64,000 bases of DNA from Fibrobacterota bacterium. GTDB taxonomy: Bacteria > Fibrobacterota > Chitinivibrionia > Chitinivibrionales > Chitinispirillaceae. A program made the position numbers and the translations under genes. Shown in pieces: positions 34,436-44,773 of the stretch (positions are counted from its first letter, which is position 1; each line of letters starts with the position of its first letter). The notes under the pieces were generated by a model. That model was not told the DNA's origin. It worked only from the letters and a program-made list of their open reading frames with translations, and did no database searches. The stretch is taken from assembly GCA_023459055.1 (NCBI GenBank), contig JAEWVR010000016.1:1-64000 (forward strand), in the 5' to 3' direction.

Positions 34436-34628
34436 AAAAAACCCCAATACTCAGGCCCATTGACTATACGTGCCTGGAAATGTTAAAAATCAATATCTTA
34501 CATTATAATTACGTGCTATTTTTCTCAGAATAGCAGAGAAGAAAAACAGATCGTAAGGAAAGAAAATAATAAAAAACAGCAGCGTTGAACATCTGTTCAT
34601 ATGTATGCAGAATTGAATATTGTAAGAA

Positions 34629-36335
34629 TCATTTGCTGCTTAATGCCTGCGTGACAGTCATCTCGAGTACTTCAAATGCTTCTGCAGGGAGGAATTTCTG
34701 AAGTGGTCCCCGGATTGACTGGAATCTGTTATATGCATTCTGATACTGATTGTTTTCTATCATATTGTAAATAACAAGAATCTCTTTCTGCGCCCGTTCC
34801 TGATTTCTTTTAATAGAATCTGCTTCAGGCTGCGATTGTGATGATGCTGAAACCTGCTTGGTCTGGGTGATTACCGGTGTTATATATGAAACACCTTTCG
34901 ATTCTGCAGGTTCACGTACAGCTTTGAGAGAGAGCTCGAGTACATCGTACATTTCAGCAGGGAGATACTGCTTTAACTTATCCTGAACTGAACGGAATTT
35001 ATTTTCGGCTTCAGTCAGTTTATTCTGGTCAAGCAGGGTGTAGATTTCCATTGTAATAGCATTTGCACGATCCTGATTTTTTTGTAATGCAGTCAGCTCT
35101 GCGTCCCTTTGTACTGCAAGTATACTGTCCTGTCTAAGTCTGTTTGCGATCAGAACCTGTAGTGCTCGCTCTTCTGCCTGACGTATACTGTCTGCTTTTG
35201 CCTGCGCTTTTGCCCGCGCAAGTTCTTTTATATCGTCAAGCATCAGTGATGAATGTGGTGATACTTCTGCATCTGCTTCAGATAGCTTTTCAAGTTCCCC
35301 TGCCATAACAGTTTTTTTGTCCGGTGATTTAATCATGAGAATTACGCTGTCAACATATGCCGTTTTTTCTCTGGAGACACCATAAACTTTGAGCGTTTTT
35401 TGAAGATATTCATCAGCAGCTTTGATACCATCTTTATTGAGTATTGATAAATTGACATTTACAAGTGAGTCTTCCTTTTGTGCGAAGCGCCGGTTTACTT
35501 TGAGGATTCTTGCTGAGAGCTGGGTACGTGTAGTCTGAGGAAAATACTGGATTACATTTTTCAGTCTGTATTCAGCGGAGAATAAAAGCGTACGTGCGTT
35601 TCCGAAACGGTTTAAACGGATTGCTGTTTCAGCGCTGTCTGTTTCCTTTTCTATCAATGGTTTTTCACTATATGCATTAGAGAGTCCATCAACACGGCTT
35701 TCGATCTGATAATATTGTGTATTGCTGATTGATAAGTAATTCTTGTTGCGTAAACAATAGCCAAGTTCCTCCCTTGCTTTGCTATCATTACCGGCGAGAA
35801 CACACTTTTCAATAGAATAGATTACTTCACGTGAAATAGAACGATAGCGGCTGTTATAAGAATCTGCAATTTCATTTCCTTTGGCGGGATCAATGGCACC
35901 TATCTGGGTGTGGAGTTTTTTCAGTGTTGCGAAATCAGGACGTGCTTTTCCGACCTCTGTATTATACCTGGCGATTAAATTATTAACAGTAATCTGACCC
36001 TGCTGCTGTTTTTGTAACTGTAAATCGCGCTCCTCAAGGTATATCTGCTCCTCAAGTTCATTTACTTTCCAGAGAATATAACGTTCATTAGGATCACCCT
36101 TGGCTTTTCTCTTTAAATCATTTGCAAGTCGCCTGGCAGTCTGTATCGCTTCCTGTTGTCTGAAACCAATTCCGGCAAGTGATGCTGCTTCGGTGAGCAC
36201 ATAAAAGCCTTTCATAACTGTTGTATCAATGGTTTCCTGCTTGATATAAGTCTTTGGTGATTCCTTGGGAGCGGTATAAGCAACTGAACTCAAAAGAAAT
36301 AGCAGTATAATCACTACAGATGGTTTGCAATGCAT
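34629..36335 (-). CDS. Exported coiled-coil protein with duplicated C-terminal module
   Basis: 568 residues with a signal peptide (MHCKPSVVIILLFLLSSVAYTA, given in two halves MHCKPSVVII / LLFLLSSVAYTA). Long helical and coiled-coil stretches (about 70-135, 300-430) are rich in Gln/Glu/Lys/Arg, with an 'ARAKAQAKADSIRQAEERA' type segment recalling the A/K/D/S repeat protein at the left edge. Two copies of a roughly 48-residue helical module (IYTLLDQNKLTEAE ... LPAEMYDVLEL and IYNMIENNQYQNAY ... LPAEAFEVLEM) end the protein. The family is not recognised. Probably a periplasmic structural protein. GGAG precedes the ATG. Monocistronic. Confidence 0.72.
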   Translation of the reverse strand: MHCKPSVVIILLFLLSSVAYTAPKESPKTYIKQETIDTTVMKGFYVLTEAASLAGIGFRQQEAIQTARRLANDLKRKAKGDPNERYILWKVNELEEQIYLEERDLQLQKQQQGQITVNNLIARYNTEVGKARPDFATLKKLHTQIGAIDPAKGNEIADSYNSRYRSISREVIYSIEKCVLAGNDSKAREELGYCLRNKNYLSISNTQYYQIESRVDGLSNAYSEKPLIEKETDSAETAIRLNRFGNARTLLFSAEYRLKNVIQYFPQTTRTQLSARILKVNRRFAQKEDSLVNVNLSILNKDGIKAADEYLQKTLKVYGVSREKTAYVDSVILMIKSPDKKTVMAGELEKLSEADAEVSPHSSLMLDDIKELARAKAQAKADSIRQAEERALQVLIANRLRQDSILAVQRDAELTALQKNQDRANAITMEIYTLLDQNKLTEAENKFRSVQDKLKQYLPAEMYDVLELSLKAVREPAESKGVSYITPVITQTKQVSASSQSQPEADSIKRNQERAQKEILVIYNMIENNQYQNAYNRFQSIRGPLQKFLPAEAFEVLEMTVTQALSSK

Positions 36336-36695
36336 TATTTATTCTCCGGGATGCAGCCGTTATATCAATTTAAAGTTTAAAATGTGAATCATCAATCTGT
36401 ATGTATAATAATATATTCTGTTTAATAATATATATAGCAATACTTGTCCGGTCATGAAAAAATGATGTGTCCGGCAGAATTTTTATACGCTTAATCATTA
36501 TGTTGTGACTTTTTCACGTTATTGCTCTAACTGATGTACATCCAAACACTTGTTACGTTTCTTAGTATGGCTTCATTCCAGCAGTTTGTCCATTTGTATT
36601 TTAATTTCGTTGCCTTACATTCTGCGCTTGATCTATATATCCTTTATGATCCTAATGATTGAGTCCCATGCAAAATTCAGGACGGCAGCAGATTC
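36336..36695. other. Divergent intergenic region
   Basis: 360 bp between the divergent coiled-coil gene and trkH. AT-rich. I found no convincing promoter, hairpin or open frame. Confidence 0.5.
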
Positions 36696-38411
36696 ATGAG
36701 TTTGCATGGCAATAAAAATTTATTTGATTTGATCAACCGGTATTCTAACTGGATAACTGGATGTGCTGCTGTATTATCGCTATTATTAATTGTGTTCGAA
36801 ACTGCCAGGTACCCATTACTTCTCACGAAGTACTCTGGTGTCATTAACATAATGATCTTGATACTGTTTTTATCGGATACTTGTGTCAGAATTGTTTTAT
36901 CACCCGATAAAAGGTTTGCGTTAAAAAAATATGTGTTTGAACTTGCAGCTATTTTTCCGCTTCTGAGAATATTCACCGAAAAGCAGATGGATCAGATTTC
37001 TGTTTTGTCCATGCTGGCGATAATACTCATAATGCTGGTAACAAGGACACGTCACATTACACTTATTTCGTCAAATGAATTCAAACCAGCCTGGCTGATG
37101 ATAAGCAGCTTTTTAATTGTTATATGTTCAGGTGCAGTAGTATTGGCACAACCGTTCGCCTGTCTGCCGGGAAAAAGTGTGTCATTACTTAATGCTTTTT
37201 TTACATCTACGTCGGCAGTTTGTATTACGGGGCTTACCGTGTATGATACTGCAACACATTTCAGCAGGGCCGGGCAAATTGTTATTTTGTCATTAATCCA
37301 GCTGGGCGGGCTTGGAATAATGACATTTTCAGTATTTCTTGTGGTAATGCTCGGAAGAAAAGTGGATATCAAACACCGGATTGTCATGCATGATGTACTT
37401 AACAGAGAGGAACTCACCGGTGCAGTACGGACCATGCGATTTATTATAAAAATGACACTTTTTGTAGAATCAGCCGGTGCAGTTATTCTTGCTGTTCAAT
37501 GGTATCCGCGATTTGGTTCAATTGGAGAAACTGCATATCACGCAGTGTTTCATTCAGTTTCTGCATTTTGCAATGCGGGATTTTCTACATTCAGCGACAG
37601 CCTTATCAGCTTTTCATCGGATTATGTGACGAATATTGTTATTATGTTATTAATAATCGCAGGCAGTATTGGATTTATGGCAGTATTGGATATTGCAGGC
37701 GTTGTCAGTATGCGACTGAAGGATTCTCGCTTGCGTCCAAGGCTGCGTATACAGACGGTGATTGTTATTGCAATGACCGTACTGCTTACCGTCTTGGGTG
37801 CCCTTGGCATACTTGCATTGGATACTACCATATATAAATCTTCAAATGCTATAGACACAATAACAGCTGCAATGTTTCAATCTGTCACCACCCGATCAGC
37901 AGGTTTTACAACGTGTGATATTGGCGTTATGTCTCCAGCAACACTGTTTCTCATGATCATACTCATGTTCATAGGAGGTGCTCCTGGTTCGACTGCTGGT
38001 GGAATTAAAATGACAACACTTGCTGTATTATGGAGAACAATGATCAGCGGCATACATCAGAGTGAACACCAGAATGTAGAAATTTTAAAAAGAACCATTC
38101 CACCAGAAACTATACAAAAAGCAATAACACTGCTGCTATTCTATGTAATCTTATTAAGTGTTTTTACTATGGCAATGCTGGTAACAGAAAATCAGTCTCC
38201 GATTGCAATCGTATTTGAAGTGGTGAGTGCGGGTGCAACGGTTGGTTTGTCAACAGGGATTACACCGGAACTTACGTCAAGTGGCCGGATTATTATTATG
38301 ATTCTGATGTTTGCCGGAAGGCTGGGGTTGTTGACAATTGGATATGCATTGGTAATGCATCGTTATAAGGCAGAGTATACGTATGCGGAAGAACGCGTGA
38401 TGATCGGGTAG
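36696..38411 (+). CDS. trkH: TrkH/KtrB-type potassium uptake channel subunit with N-terminal membrane extension
   Basis: 571 residues. The C-terminal 440 or so residues form the four M1-P-M2 repeats of the Trk/Ktr/HKT superfamily; each pore loop is visible: TSAVCITGLTVYD, SAFCNAGFSTFSD, SVTTRSAGFTTCD and VSAGATVGLSTG, with the filter glycine in each. About 110 extra residues at the N-terminus add roughly four membrane helices, reminiscent of a voltage-sensor-like or DUF region. Moves K+ (possibly with Na+) inward. trkA follows after 12 bp, giving the standard channel/gating-ring pair. Confidence 0.92.
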   Translation: MSLHGNKNLFDLINRYSNWITGCAAVLSLLLIVFETARYPLLLTKYSGVINIMILILFLSDTCVRIVLSPDKRFALKKYVFELAAIFPLLRIFTEKQMDQISVLSMLAIILIMLVTRTRHITLISSNEFKPAWLMISSFLIVICSGAVVLAQPFACLPGKSVSLLNAFFTSTSAVCITGLTVYDTATHFSRAGQIVILSLIQLGGLGIMTFSVFLVVMLGRKVDIKHRIVMHDVLNREELTGAVRTMRFIIKMTLFVESAGAVILAVQWYPRFGSIGETAYHAVFHSVSAFCNAGFSTFSDSLISFSSDYVTNIVIMLLIIAGSIGFMAVLDIAGVVSMRLKDSRLRPRLRIQTVIVIAMTVLLTVLGALGILALDTTIYKSSNAIDTITAAMFQSVTTRSAGFTTCDIGVMSPATLFLMIILMFIGGAPGSTAGGIKMTTLAVLWRTMISGIHQSEHQNVEILKRTIPPETIQKAITLLLFYVILLSVFTMAMLVTENQSPIAIVFEVVSAGATVGLSTGITPELTSSGRIIIMILMFAGRLGLLTIGYALVMHRYKAEYTYAEERVMIG

Positions 38412-38423
38412 GAGGGTAACAAC

Positions 38424-39110
38424 ATGAGAAGTATTGCTGTAATCGGATTAGGAAAATTCGGGAGTACCGTTGCCCGTGAATTAACAGAGCGGGGAGCGAG
38501 GGTTATCGCTATTGATGAAGACAGGGAGCGAGTAGAGGCTATCAAGGAGTCTGTGGCGTATGCTGTTACGTTAAACTCCACAGACAAGGCAGCATTGGAA
38601 TCTGTCGCAATTCGTGATGTTGATGTCGCTGTCGTATGTATTGGTGAAGATGTTGAAGCAAATCTGTTGACAACGCTTTTACTTAAGAAGCTTGGGGTGA
38701 AGAAAATATGGGCACGGGCTATAACTGAACTACAGCTTGAAATATTAAAAACACTTGAAGTTGATGATATTATCAATCTTGAAGAGGAAATGGGCATTAC
38801 CATTGCTCAAACGCTCGCATCTGCAAATGTCGGACGTTATATTCCGTTGTCAGAGGGGCACAGTATTGCAGAAATCAAACTTCCTGACGTGTATGTCGGA
38901 AAAACGCTTCGGGAAATCAATCTTCGTGAAAAACACAGGATAAATGTCGTGGCACTCAAACGGTTTGTCCCTGCAATTGATGACCTCGGGGAACGTATTC
39001 TTAAAGAGTCAATTGACAATGTGCCATCATCCGATGAGAAATTGGTTGATGATGTTGTACTTATTGTGGCGGGTGCAAATCGTGATATCGACCGGTTCTC
39101 AAGAGGGTGA
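38424..39110 (+). CDS. trkA: TrkA/KtrA-type RCK regulatory subunit
   Basis: 228-residue cytosolic gating protein for TrkH. The N-terminal Rossmann fold has GLGKFGSTVARELTERGARV and an acidic ribose-binding end (AIDEDRERVEAI), binding NAD(H)/ATP. The C-terminal TrkA_C domain (about 140-215) has GHSIAEIKLPDVYVGKTLREINLR. Single-RCK length, as in KtrA. AGGAGG precedes the ATG. Cotranscribed with trkH upstream and three more genes downstream. Confidence 0.95.
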   Translation: MRSIAVIGLGKFGSTVARELTERGARVIAIDEDRERVEAIKESVAYAVTLNSTDKAALESVAIRDVDVAVVCIGEDVEANLLTTLLLKKLGVKKIWARAITELQLEILKTLEVDDIINLEEEMGITIAQTLASANVGRYIPLSEGHSIAEIKLPDVYVGKTLREINLREKHRINVVALKRFVPAIDDLGERILKESIDNVPSSDEKLVDDVVLIVAGANRDIDRFSRG

Positions 39111-39113
39111 TTC

Positions 39114-39830
39114 ATGATATTTAAAAAATATTTGTTGAAATGTACCCTTAAAATCTGGCAGCTTTGGATTGTCCTTTTAATTCTTAGTTTTACTGGTTAC
39201 ACAGTATGTCTGTTTGACTCTTTTAATACCGGCGCCGGTAAAAAAATAACTACTCTTTTGTTGATACTTATGATTATAATCTGGACATATCTTTCGGTAA
39301 GAGTTTTGCGTTATGTAATCAGGTTGCGTCACTTTTTTCGCAGACTTCTGGCCAATGACTACAGCTGCGGGGTAAAGGATATCAGCTGGATTAAGGATGA
39401 AATTTCGGAACTAACTTCTTTGATTAATAAGTCTGCAGACCAGATCCGTAAATATGATGATCTTCGGGCCGACCGGACTGGTTTGAGTTTCCGTGCAATG
39501 GATTCACTTTTCAGAAATAACGCACAGGCAATTATTCTTGCTGATATGGAAAAGAAGAATTTCAGGTTGAATCAAAATGCACTTGAGTTGTTTGATGTGC
39601 GTCAGGATATGTATAGCTTTGATGCGATTGAACAACAGGAGGCGAACGAGCATTTTTTCAAGACATTTATTCTTACTGCACTAAAAGACGCGGTAGTAAC
39701 AGAGTTTTCGTCAATGTTGCAGCTTCCACAAAAAAGTAATTCTAAAAAAGTAAATTTCCGGTTTGAACCTTTAAAAAATAACAATGAAAAAGTCCGGATG
39801 GTTTTTCTTTATGTAAGAAATGGTCAGTAG
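39114..39830 (+). CDS. Membrane protein with HAMP-like linker and degenerate PAS-like domain
   Basis: 238 residues. Two membrane helices (about 15-38 and 45-64) are followed by a basic HAMP-like helix and a segment LFRNNAQAIILADMEKKNFRLNQNALELFDV that reads like the first half of a PAS fold; the rest of that domain is weak and no kinase or cyclase follows. It starts 3 bp after the trkA stop, so it belongs to the potassium operon. It may sense or modulate Trk activity; this is inference from position. I do not recognise a named family. Confidence 0.6.
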   Translation: MIFKKYLLKCTLKIWQLWIVLLILSFTGYTVCLFDSFNTGAGKKITTLLLILMIIIWTYLSVRVLRYVIRLRHFFRRLLANDYSCGVKDISWIKDEISELTSLINKSADQIRKYDDLRADRTGLSFRAMDSLFRNNAQAIILADMEKKNFRLNQNALELFDVRQDMYSFDAIEQQEANEHFFKTFILTALKDAVVTEFSSMLQLPQKSNSKKVNFRFEPLKNNNEKVRMVFLYVRNGQ

Positions 39831-39914
39831 TAATTATTTATTATACTAAATACCAACATCGATTATTTTCAAGGCACGGGAATAAGTGTACATTTTTTTA
39901 TAGGGCAGGAGTAC

Positions 39915-40562
39915 ATGGAGGAAAAACTTCAGAGAATAATTCAATTTCTGAGGAAGAATAATAACCACTACTTTGAAACATCGGACATCGCTTATCATTT
40001 AAAACTCGATGAACAGTTTGTAGATGATGCACTTCTGTATCTTAGTCAGATTCAACTTGTTACGATGTCAAGTGATCCACAGGGTAATACTGTGTGGTAT
40101 GCAGCTGAGCACTGGAATCAGGCTGCACCGGAAAGCAATTCCGGACAACAAATGTTTTTTGATACTGAAAAGAGTATTCGAAATGAAGAGCCTCGTAAGA
40201 ATTTTCCTATTCATGAGGTACTGGAAAATGTCGAGAAGGAAAAGAAAGCATTTCCTCTTGGGTTGTTTATTGTCAGCGTGGTATTTATTTTGATAGTCGG
40301 GTTGTCGCTATATGCAGGGAAATGGTACGTTGATAGTAAGTTTGACGAGCTTATAATTCGTATTAATACTACTGCAACAAAGTCGGAAGTTATGGCATTG
40401 AGCGAACAAATGGTTTCAAATAATGACAAACTTGGTCTTAAAATAGGGGAGTTCTCGGTAAGAGTTGATTCAATTTCAGCTGCAATTGATTCTCTCGCAG
40501 TTAAGGACTCACTGGTTCAAAAACAGATAGTGAATCTTAAAAAGCTTTTCAGACGGCGATAA
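39915..40562 (+). CDS. Winged-helix protein with membrane helix and coiled coil
   Basis: 215 residues: an N-terminal winged-helix-like region (about 1-65, IIQFLRKNNNHYFETSDIAYHLKL), a charged linker, one membrane helix (about 112-133, FPLGLFIVSVVFILIVGLSLYAG) and a C-terminal coiled coil (140-212) with regular Ile/Leu/Val spacing. The topology suggests the wHTH in the cytosol and the coiled coil outside, as in membrane-bound one-component regulators, though the DNA-binding helix is not convincing. GGGCAGGAG precedes the ATG. Part of the run trkH-trkA-X-this-ampG. Confidence 0.6.
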   Translation: MEEKLQRIIQFLRKNNNHYFETSDIAYHLKLDEQFVDDALLYLSQIQLVTMSSDPQGNTVWYAAEHWNQAAPESNSGQQMFFDTEKSIRNEEPRKNFPIHEVLENVEKEKKAFPLGLFIVSVVFILIVGLSLYAGKWYVDSKFDELIIRINTTATKSEVMALSEQMVSNNDKLGLKIGEFSVRVDSISAAIDSLAVKDSLVQKQIVNLKKLFRRR

Positions 40563-40591
40563 GCTGAACTAGAAGCAGGCAAGGATTGAAC

Positions 40592-42190
40592 GTGTCGGAT
40601 GAAATAGAAAAAACAGATGAAAAAGTAAATGCAAATGCTGCATCGGTTGATGGTGTAAATGGAAAAGTAAAACCTAATATATGGTGCTTTACAACCTATT
40701 TTGCTGAAGGATTTCCATTTGCAATTGTACGCATGATGTCATCTGTGTTTTTCACTGATATCGGTATGAAAGAACGGTATCTCGGGTATCTTAACTTTTT
40801 GGGAATTCCATGGAATCTGAAATTTTTGTGGGCTCCGCTCGTTGATATTTTTGGCAGTAAACGTACCTGGATGATCGTGATTCAGTCCATTATTACGTTG
40901 TTAACCGCAGCTGTTGCAGTAATTTGTTTTACCAGTAGTAATAATGGTGATCCTATATTGTCAACATCAATTCTTGTAGTACTTTTTATTGCGTTTGCGT
41001 TTGTGGCTGCAACAAACGATATTGTCATTGATGGCTATTATATAGAAGGAATACCGGATCAAAAGGAACAGGCTGCATATACTGGGTACCGTGTTTTTGC
41101 TTATCGGATTGCACTGATTGTTGCGAAATTTGGCATTATTTACGCTGTTGGAATGTATTCAAAATCAGCCGCCATGAAAACACTTCCGGATGGGATTATT
41201 GATATTACTACGGCTGCCGGTATGAAAGTCATGTATGTTGCATGGGCATACGGATTTGGAGCAGCAGCACTTATTATGGGTCTGTTTACGTTGTTTCATA
41301 TTGTTGCATTGCCTGATTTTGAGACCCGAACAAAAAAAGTTTCATCAGCGAAAAAAGTCTATCAGGATTTTCTACTTTCGTTTTCATCATATCTCGAGAT
41401 TTCAGTTGAACGTACCAAAATCGCACTATCAAGCGGCATTGGTGCATTTGTAGTTTTGTCAATTATACTGATTGCCTGTAAACTAAGTTATGTCCAGGCT
41501 CTGGCGTATGGACTTCTTGCTATGCTTGCTTTTTTAATTGCTCAGTCCCGGCCATTAGTTGCGCTTAGCCTTGTATTTATAATTTTTTATAAAATTGGTG
41601 ATGAGATAATCTTTTCGATGGGCACTCCGTTTTTAAAACGATATTTGATGGTGTCAAATGATCAGCTTGCATGGATGACCGGTTTGATCGGCCTTGTTGG
41701 CTCTATCGCGGGTACGACAATTGGCGGTTTATGGATTAAAAAAGTTGGGCTGAAAAAAGCTATCTGGCCTCTTACATTAATTATGAATGTAAATATTGCA
41801 GCGTATATATGGCTAGCCTGGGTGCATCCATTGGCAACTGTCATGGTTGACGGTAAGGCGGTTCCACATATTTCAGGTCTCATTACTATCAGTGCTGTAT
41901 ACTGTTATGAGCAGATTGCTGCAGGTTTAGGAAATGCTGTGCTGATTGTTTACATTTTAAAAACGTGTAAAAAAGAGTTTAAAGCCGGACACTATGCTAT
42001 CGGCTCCGCTTTTATGTCAGTTTTTTCATCAATTTTCGGCGGGTTCGGAGGAATTATTGTTGAAAAAGTGGGGTATATGAATCTGTTTACGATCGGACTC
42101 CTTGCAACAATCCCTGCAATGACATTAATGTTTTTTGTAAGAATTCCTGAAGAGCAGACGGCTGAAAAGAATGGTGCCGCCAACAAGTAG
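40592..42190 (+). CDS. AmpG-like MFS permease
   Basis: 532 residues, about 12-14 membrane helices. The N-terminus YFAEGFPFAIVRMMSSVFFTDIG and GIPWNLKFLWAPLVD match the AmpG/PAT acetyl-CoA-transporter branch of the MFS (PF07690/PF13000). Later TTIGGLWIKKVGLKKAIW is the MFS inter-helix loop. AmpG imports anhydromuropeptides for wall recycling; substrate here is presumed by similarity. GTG 40592 has AAGG 7 nt upstream and is preferred to TTG 40586. It follows the wHTH gene by 29 bp. Confidence 0.82.
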   Translation: MSDEIEKTDEKVNANAASVDGVNGKVKPNIWCFTTYFAEGFPFAIVRMMSSVFFTDIGMKERYLGYLNFLGIPWNLKFLWAPLVDIFGSKRTWMIVIQSIITLLTAAVAVICFTSSNNGDPILSTSILVVLFIAFAFVAATNDIVIDGYYIEGIPDQKEQAAYTGYRVFAYRIALIVAKFGIIYAVGMYSKSAAMKTLPDGIIDITTAAGMKVMYVAWAYGFGAAALIMGLFTLFHIVALPDFETRTKKVSSAKKVYQDFLLSFSSYLEISVERTKIALSSGIGAFVVLSIILIACKLSYVQALAYGLLAMLAFLIAQSRPLVALSLVFIIFYKIGDEIIFSMGTPFLKRYLMVSNDQLAWMTGLIGLVGSIAGTTIGGLWIKKVGLKKAIWPLTLIMNVNIAAYIWLAWVHPLATVMVDGKAVPHISGLITISAVYCYEQIAAGLGNAVLIVYILKTCKKEFKAGHYAIGSAFMSVFSSIFGGFGGIIVEKVGYMNLFTIGLLATIPAMTLMFFVRIPEEQTAEKNGAANK

Positions 42191-42660
42191 CGGATCCCGG
42201 TGCTCTGCGAGGATTTTCAGAAGATCCTTTGCGTTAACCGATTCTTTTCAAACGAAGCCTAAATCACTCATGAAGTTCTGCACCTCGATCAACGATACTT
42301 CTTACGATCTGCTTCGCCCTGGTTTCAGAGGCCTGTAAATTCAGTGGTGTTGTAAGACGAAAATCAGACCTAAAATAAAGAAAATTGCAAAAAAACTACC
42401 CAATTCTAAAAAAATTTATTATATTACTCGGCCATTGTTGTACCCCTTGTTGCTGACTCTGCAATTTGCCTTACCTGGCAAAAAGTATTTTGCAGCAAAT
42501 GATTGTAAGGTACTGCTGAATCAATGTTGTACAGCTGAAACAAAATATGGTTGTACCATTCAGAATCTACCGATCAAAGCAATAAATGTGGTGCACAGGG
42601 ATTAACAATTATCATATAATGTACATGAAACGCTATTTCAAGTGAGAGGTTTTACTGTTT
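42191..42660 (+). other. Intergenic region upstream of fusA
   Basis: 470 bp. A weak hairpin AGGAT/ATCCT (42208-42212 with 42222-42226) after ampG could slow transcription. The remainder should contain the fusA promoter, but no element stands out clearly. No gene seen. Confidence 0.5.
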
Positions 42661-44751
42661 ATGGCGACGAATCTTACCAAAATGCGCAATCTGGGAATCA
42701 GCGCACACATTGACTCCGGGAAAACAACGCTTTCCGAGCGTATCCTGTACTTCTGTCAGAAAATCCACGCTATTCATGAAGTTAAAGGTAAAGACGGCGT
42801 TGGTGCAACAATGGACTCAATGGATCTCGAACGTGAACGCGGTATTACTATAGCATCCGCTGCAACCAACGTAACCTGGAAAGATTACGATATCAATATC
42901 ATTGATACTCCGGGACACGTTGACTTTACAATTGAAGTCGAGCGTGCATTGCGTGTGCTTGATGGTGCTATCCTTGTATTGTGCTCTGTCGGTGGTGTTC
43001 AGTCACAGTCAATTACTGTTGATCGTCAGTTGAAAAGATATAATGTACCACGTCTTGCATTTGTAAATAAATGTGACCGTTCCGGTGCAAATCCATTCCG
43101 TGTAAAAGATCAGCTTCGCGAAAAACTTGGTCATAACGCTGTTATGGTTCAGATTCCTGTCGGTCTTGAGGATAAGCTTGAAGGTGTTGTTGATCTTGTT
43201 ACCATGAAAGCATTCTACTTTGATGGTAAAAATGGTGATGATATCCGCATTGAAGAAATTCCGGCTGATCTAGTTGACCAGGCTAAAGAGTATCGTGATA
43301 TCATGCTTGACGCAGTTTCGATGTATTCCGATGAACTCGCAGAAGCATATCTTGAAGGTACTGAAACCGAGCAGCAGATTCGTGACGCAATCCGTAAGGG
43401 TACATTGTCACTTGATCTTACGCCGGTATTCTGTGGCTCTGCGTATAAAAACAAGGGAATCCAGCTTCTTCTTGATGGTGTTGTCAACTATCTTCCGGAT
43501 CCATCAGAGGTTGATTACCATGCGCTTGATCTTGACAAGAACGAAGCAAAGGTTCCTATCGTTCCAAGCAGCGATGTGCCCTGTATCTGTCTTGCTTTCA
43601 AACTTGAAGATGGACAGTACGGCCAGCTTACCTATATCCGTGTTTATCAGGGAGCTATTAAAAAAGGACTTGAACTGACTAATACCCGTAGCGGCAGACG
43701 TTTCAAAGTAGGACGTCTCATCCGAATGCATGCGGCATCAATGGAAGATATTGATTACGCGGGTTGTGGTGATATCGTTGCGCTCTTCGGTGTTGACTGT
43801 GCATCAGGTGATACATTTACTGAAAACGGCATGAACTATGCCATGAGTACCATGTTTGTTCCTGAACCTGTTATTTCTCTTGCAATTAAACCAAAAGATA
43901 AGAAATCAGCAGATAACCTTTCAAAGGCACTTAACAGATTTACCAAGGAAGATCCGACATTCCGTACTTTTGTTGATCAGGAATCGAATGAAACTATTAT
44001 CAAAGGTATGGGTGAACTTCATCTCGAAATTTATATTGAACGTATGAAGCGTGAGTACAAGATTGAGCTTGATACCGGTATGCCTCAGGTTGCTTACCGC
44101 GAGACAGTTACTCAGTCAGCACGTTTTGACTATACTCATAAAAAACAGACTGGTGGATCTGGTCAGTACGGACGAGTTGCCGGTATTCTTGAGCCGAATG
44201 CCGAGAAAGATTATGAGTTTGTTGATAATATCAAGGGTGGTGTGATTCCTAACGAATTTATTCCATCATGCGATAAAGGTTTTAAACAGTGTGTACCAAA
44301 AGGAAAAATTATCGGTTTCCCGATCGTGGGTGTAAAACTCACTATCGATGACGGATCTTTCCATCCGGTGGACTCATCAGACATCGCTTTCCAGCAGGCA
44401 GCAATCGGAGCATTCTGGCAGGCATTCGAGAAGGCAAAACCGGAAATCCTTGAACCGATCATGAAGGTATCTGTTGAGGGACCAACTGAATTTCAGGGAA
44501 ATATCTTGGGTTCTATAAACCAGCGCCGTGGTATCATTGTAAGTACTACTGAAGAGTCGAATTTTACACGTGTTGACGCGGAAGTTCCTCTTAGTGAAAT
44601 GTTTGGTTATTCAACTGTGTTGCGGTCTTTGACACAGGGGAAAGCTGAATTTACCATGGAATTCAGCAAGTACGGCAAAGTGCCAAACGCTCTGGCAGAT
44701 GAGCTTAAGAAGAAGTACGAAGAGAAAAAGAAAAACGAAGCCAAGAAGTAA
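42661..44751 (+). CDS. fusA: Elongation factor G (AHIDSGKT class)
   Basis: 696-residue translational GTPase that drives ribosomal translocation. All five EF-G domains are present. G1 reads AHIDSGKT (15-22), G2 ERERGITI, G3 DTPGHVDF, G4 NKCD. Domain IV carries the [10 protein letters not shown] loop. The Ser in G1 is, to my knowledge, the mark of the spd/mitochondrial-like EF-G class of spirochaetes, planctomycetes and some delta-proteobacteria, where a second paralogue performs recycling. It is not in a str operon (no rpsL, rpsG or tuf nearby). A P-loop gene follows after 22 bp. Confidence 0.96.
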   Translation: MATNLTKMRNLGISAHIDSGKTTLSERILYFCQKIHAIHEVKGKDGVGATMDSMDLERERGITIASAATNVTWKDYDINIIDTPGHVDFTIEVERALRVLDGAILVLCSVGGVQSQSITVDRQLKRYNVPRLAFVNKCDRSGANPFRVKDQLREKLGHNAVMVQIPVGLEDKLEGVVDLVTMKAFYFDGKNGDDIRIEEIPADLVDQAKEYRDIMLDAVSMYSDELAEAYLEGTETEQQIRDAIRKGTLSLDLTPVFCGSAYKNKGIQLLLDGVVNYLPDPSEVDYHALDLDKNEAKVPIVPSSDVPCICLAFKLEDGQYGQLTYIRVYQGAIKKGLELTNTRSGRRFKVGRLIRMHAASMEDIDYAGCGDIVALFGVDCASGDTFTENGMNYAMSTMFVPEPVISLAIKPKDKKSADNLSKALNRFTKEDPTFRTFVDQESNETIIKGMGELHLEIYIERMKREYKIELDTGMPQVAYRETVTQSARFDYTHKKQTGGSGQYGRVAGILEPNAEKDYEFVDNIKGGVIPNEFIPSCDKGFKQCVPKGKIIGFPIVGVKLTIDDGSFHPVDSSDIAFQQAAIGAFWQAFEKAKPEILEPIMKVSVEGPTEFQGNILGSINQRRGIIVSTTEESNFTRVDAEVPLSEMFGYSTVLRSLTQGKAEFTMEFSKYGKVPNALADELKKKYEEKKKNEAKK

Positions 44752-44773
44752 GCCTAACAAAGGAGACCGCACG

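Noticed and set aside
42200..42660. Riboswitch or attenuator upstream of fusA
   Set aside because: Only one weak 5-bp hairpin is visible and no known riboswitch core motif is present.
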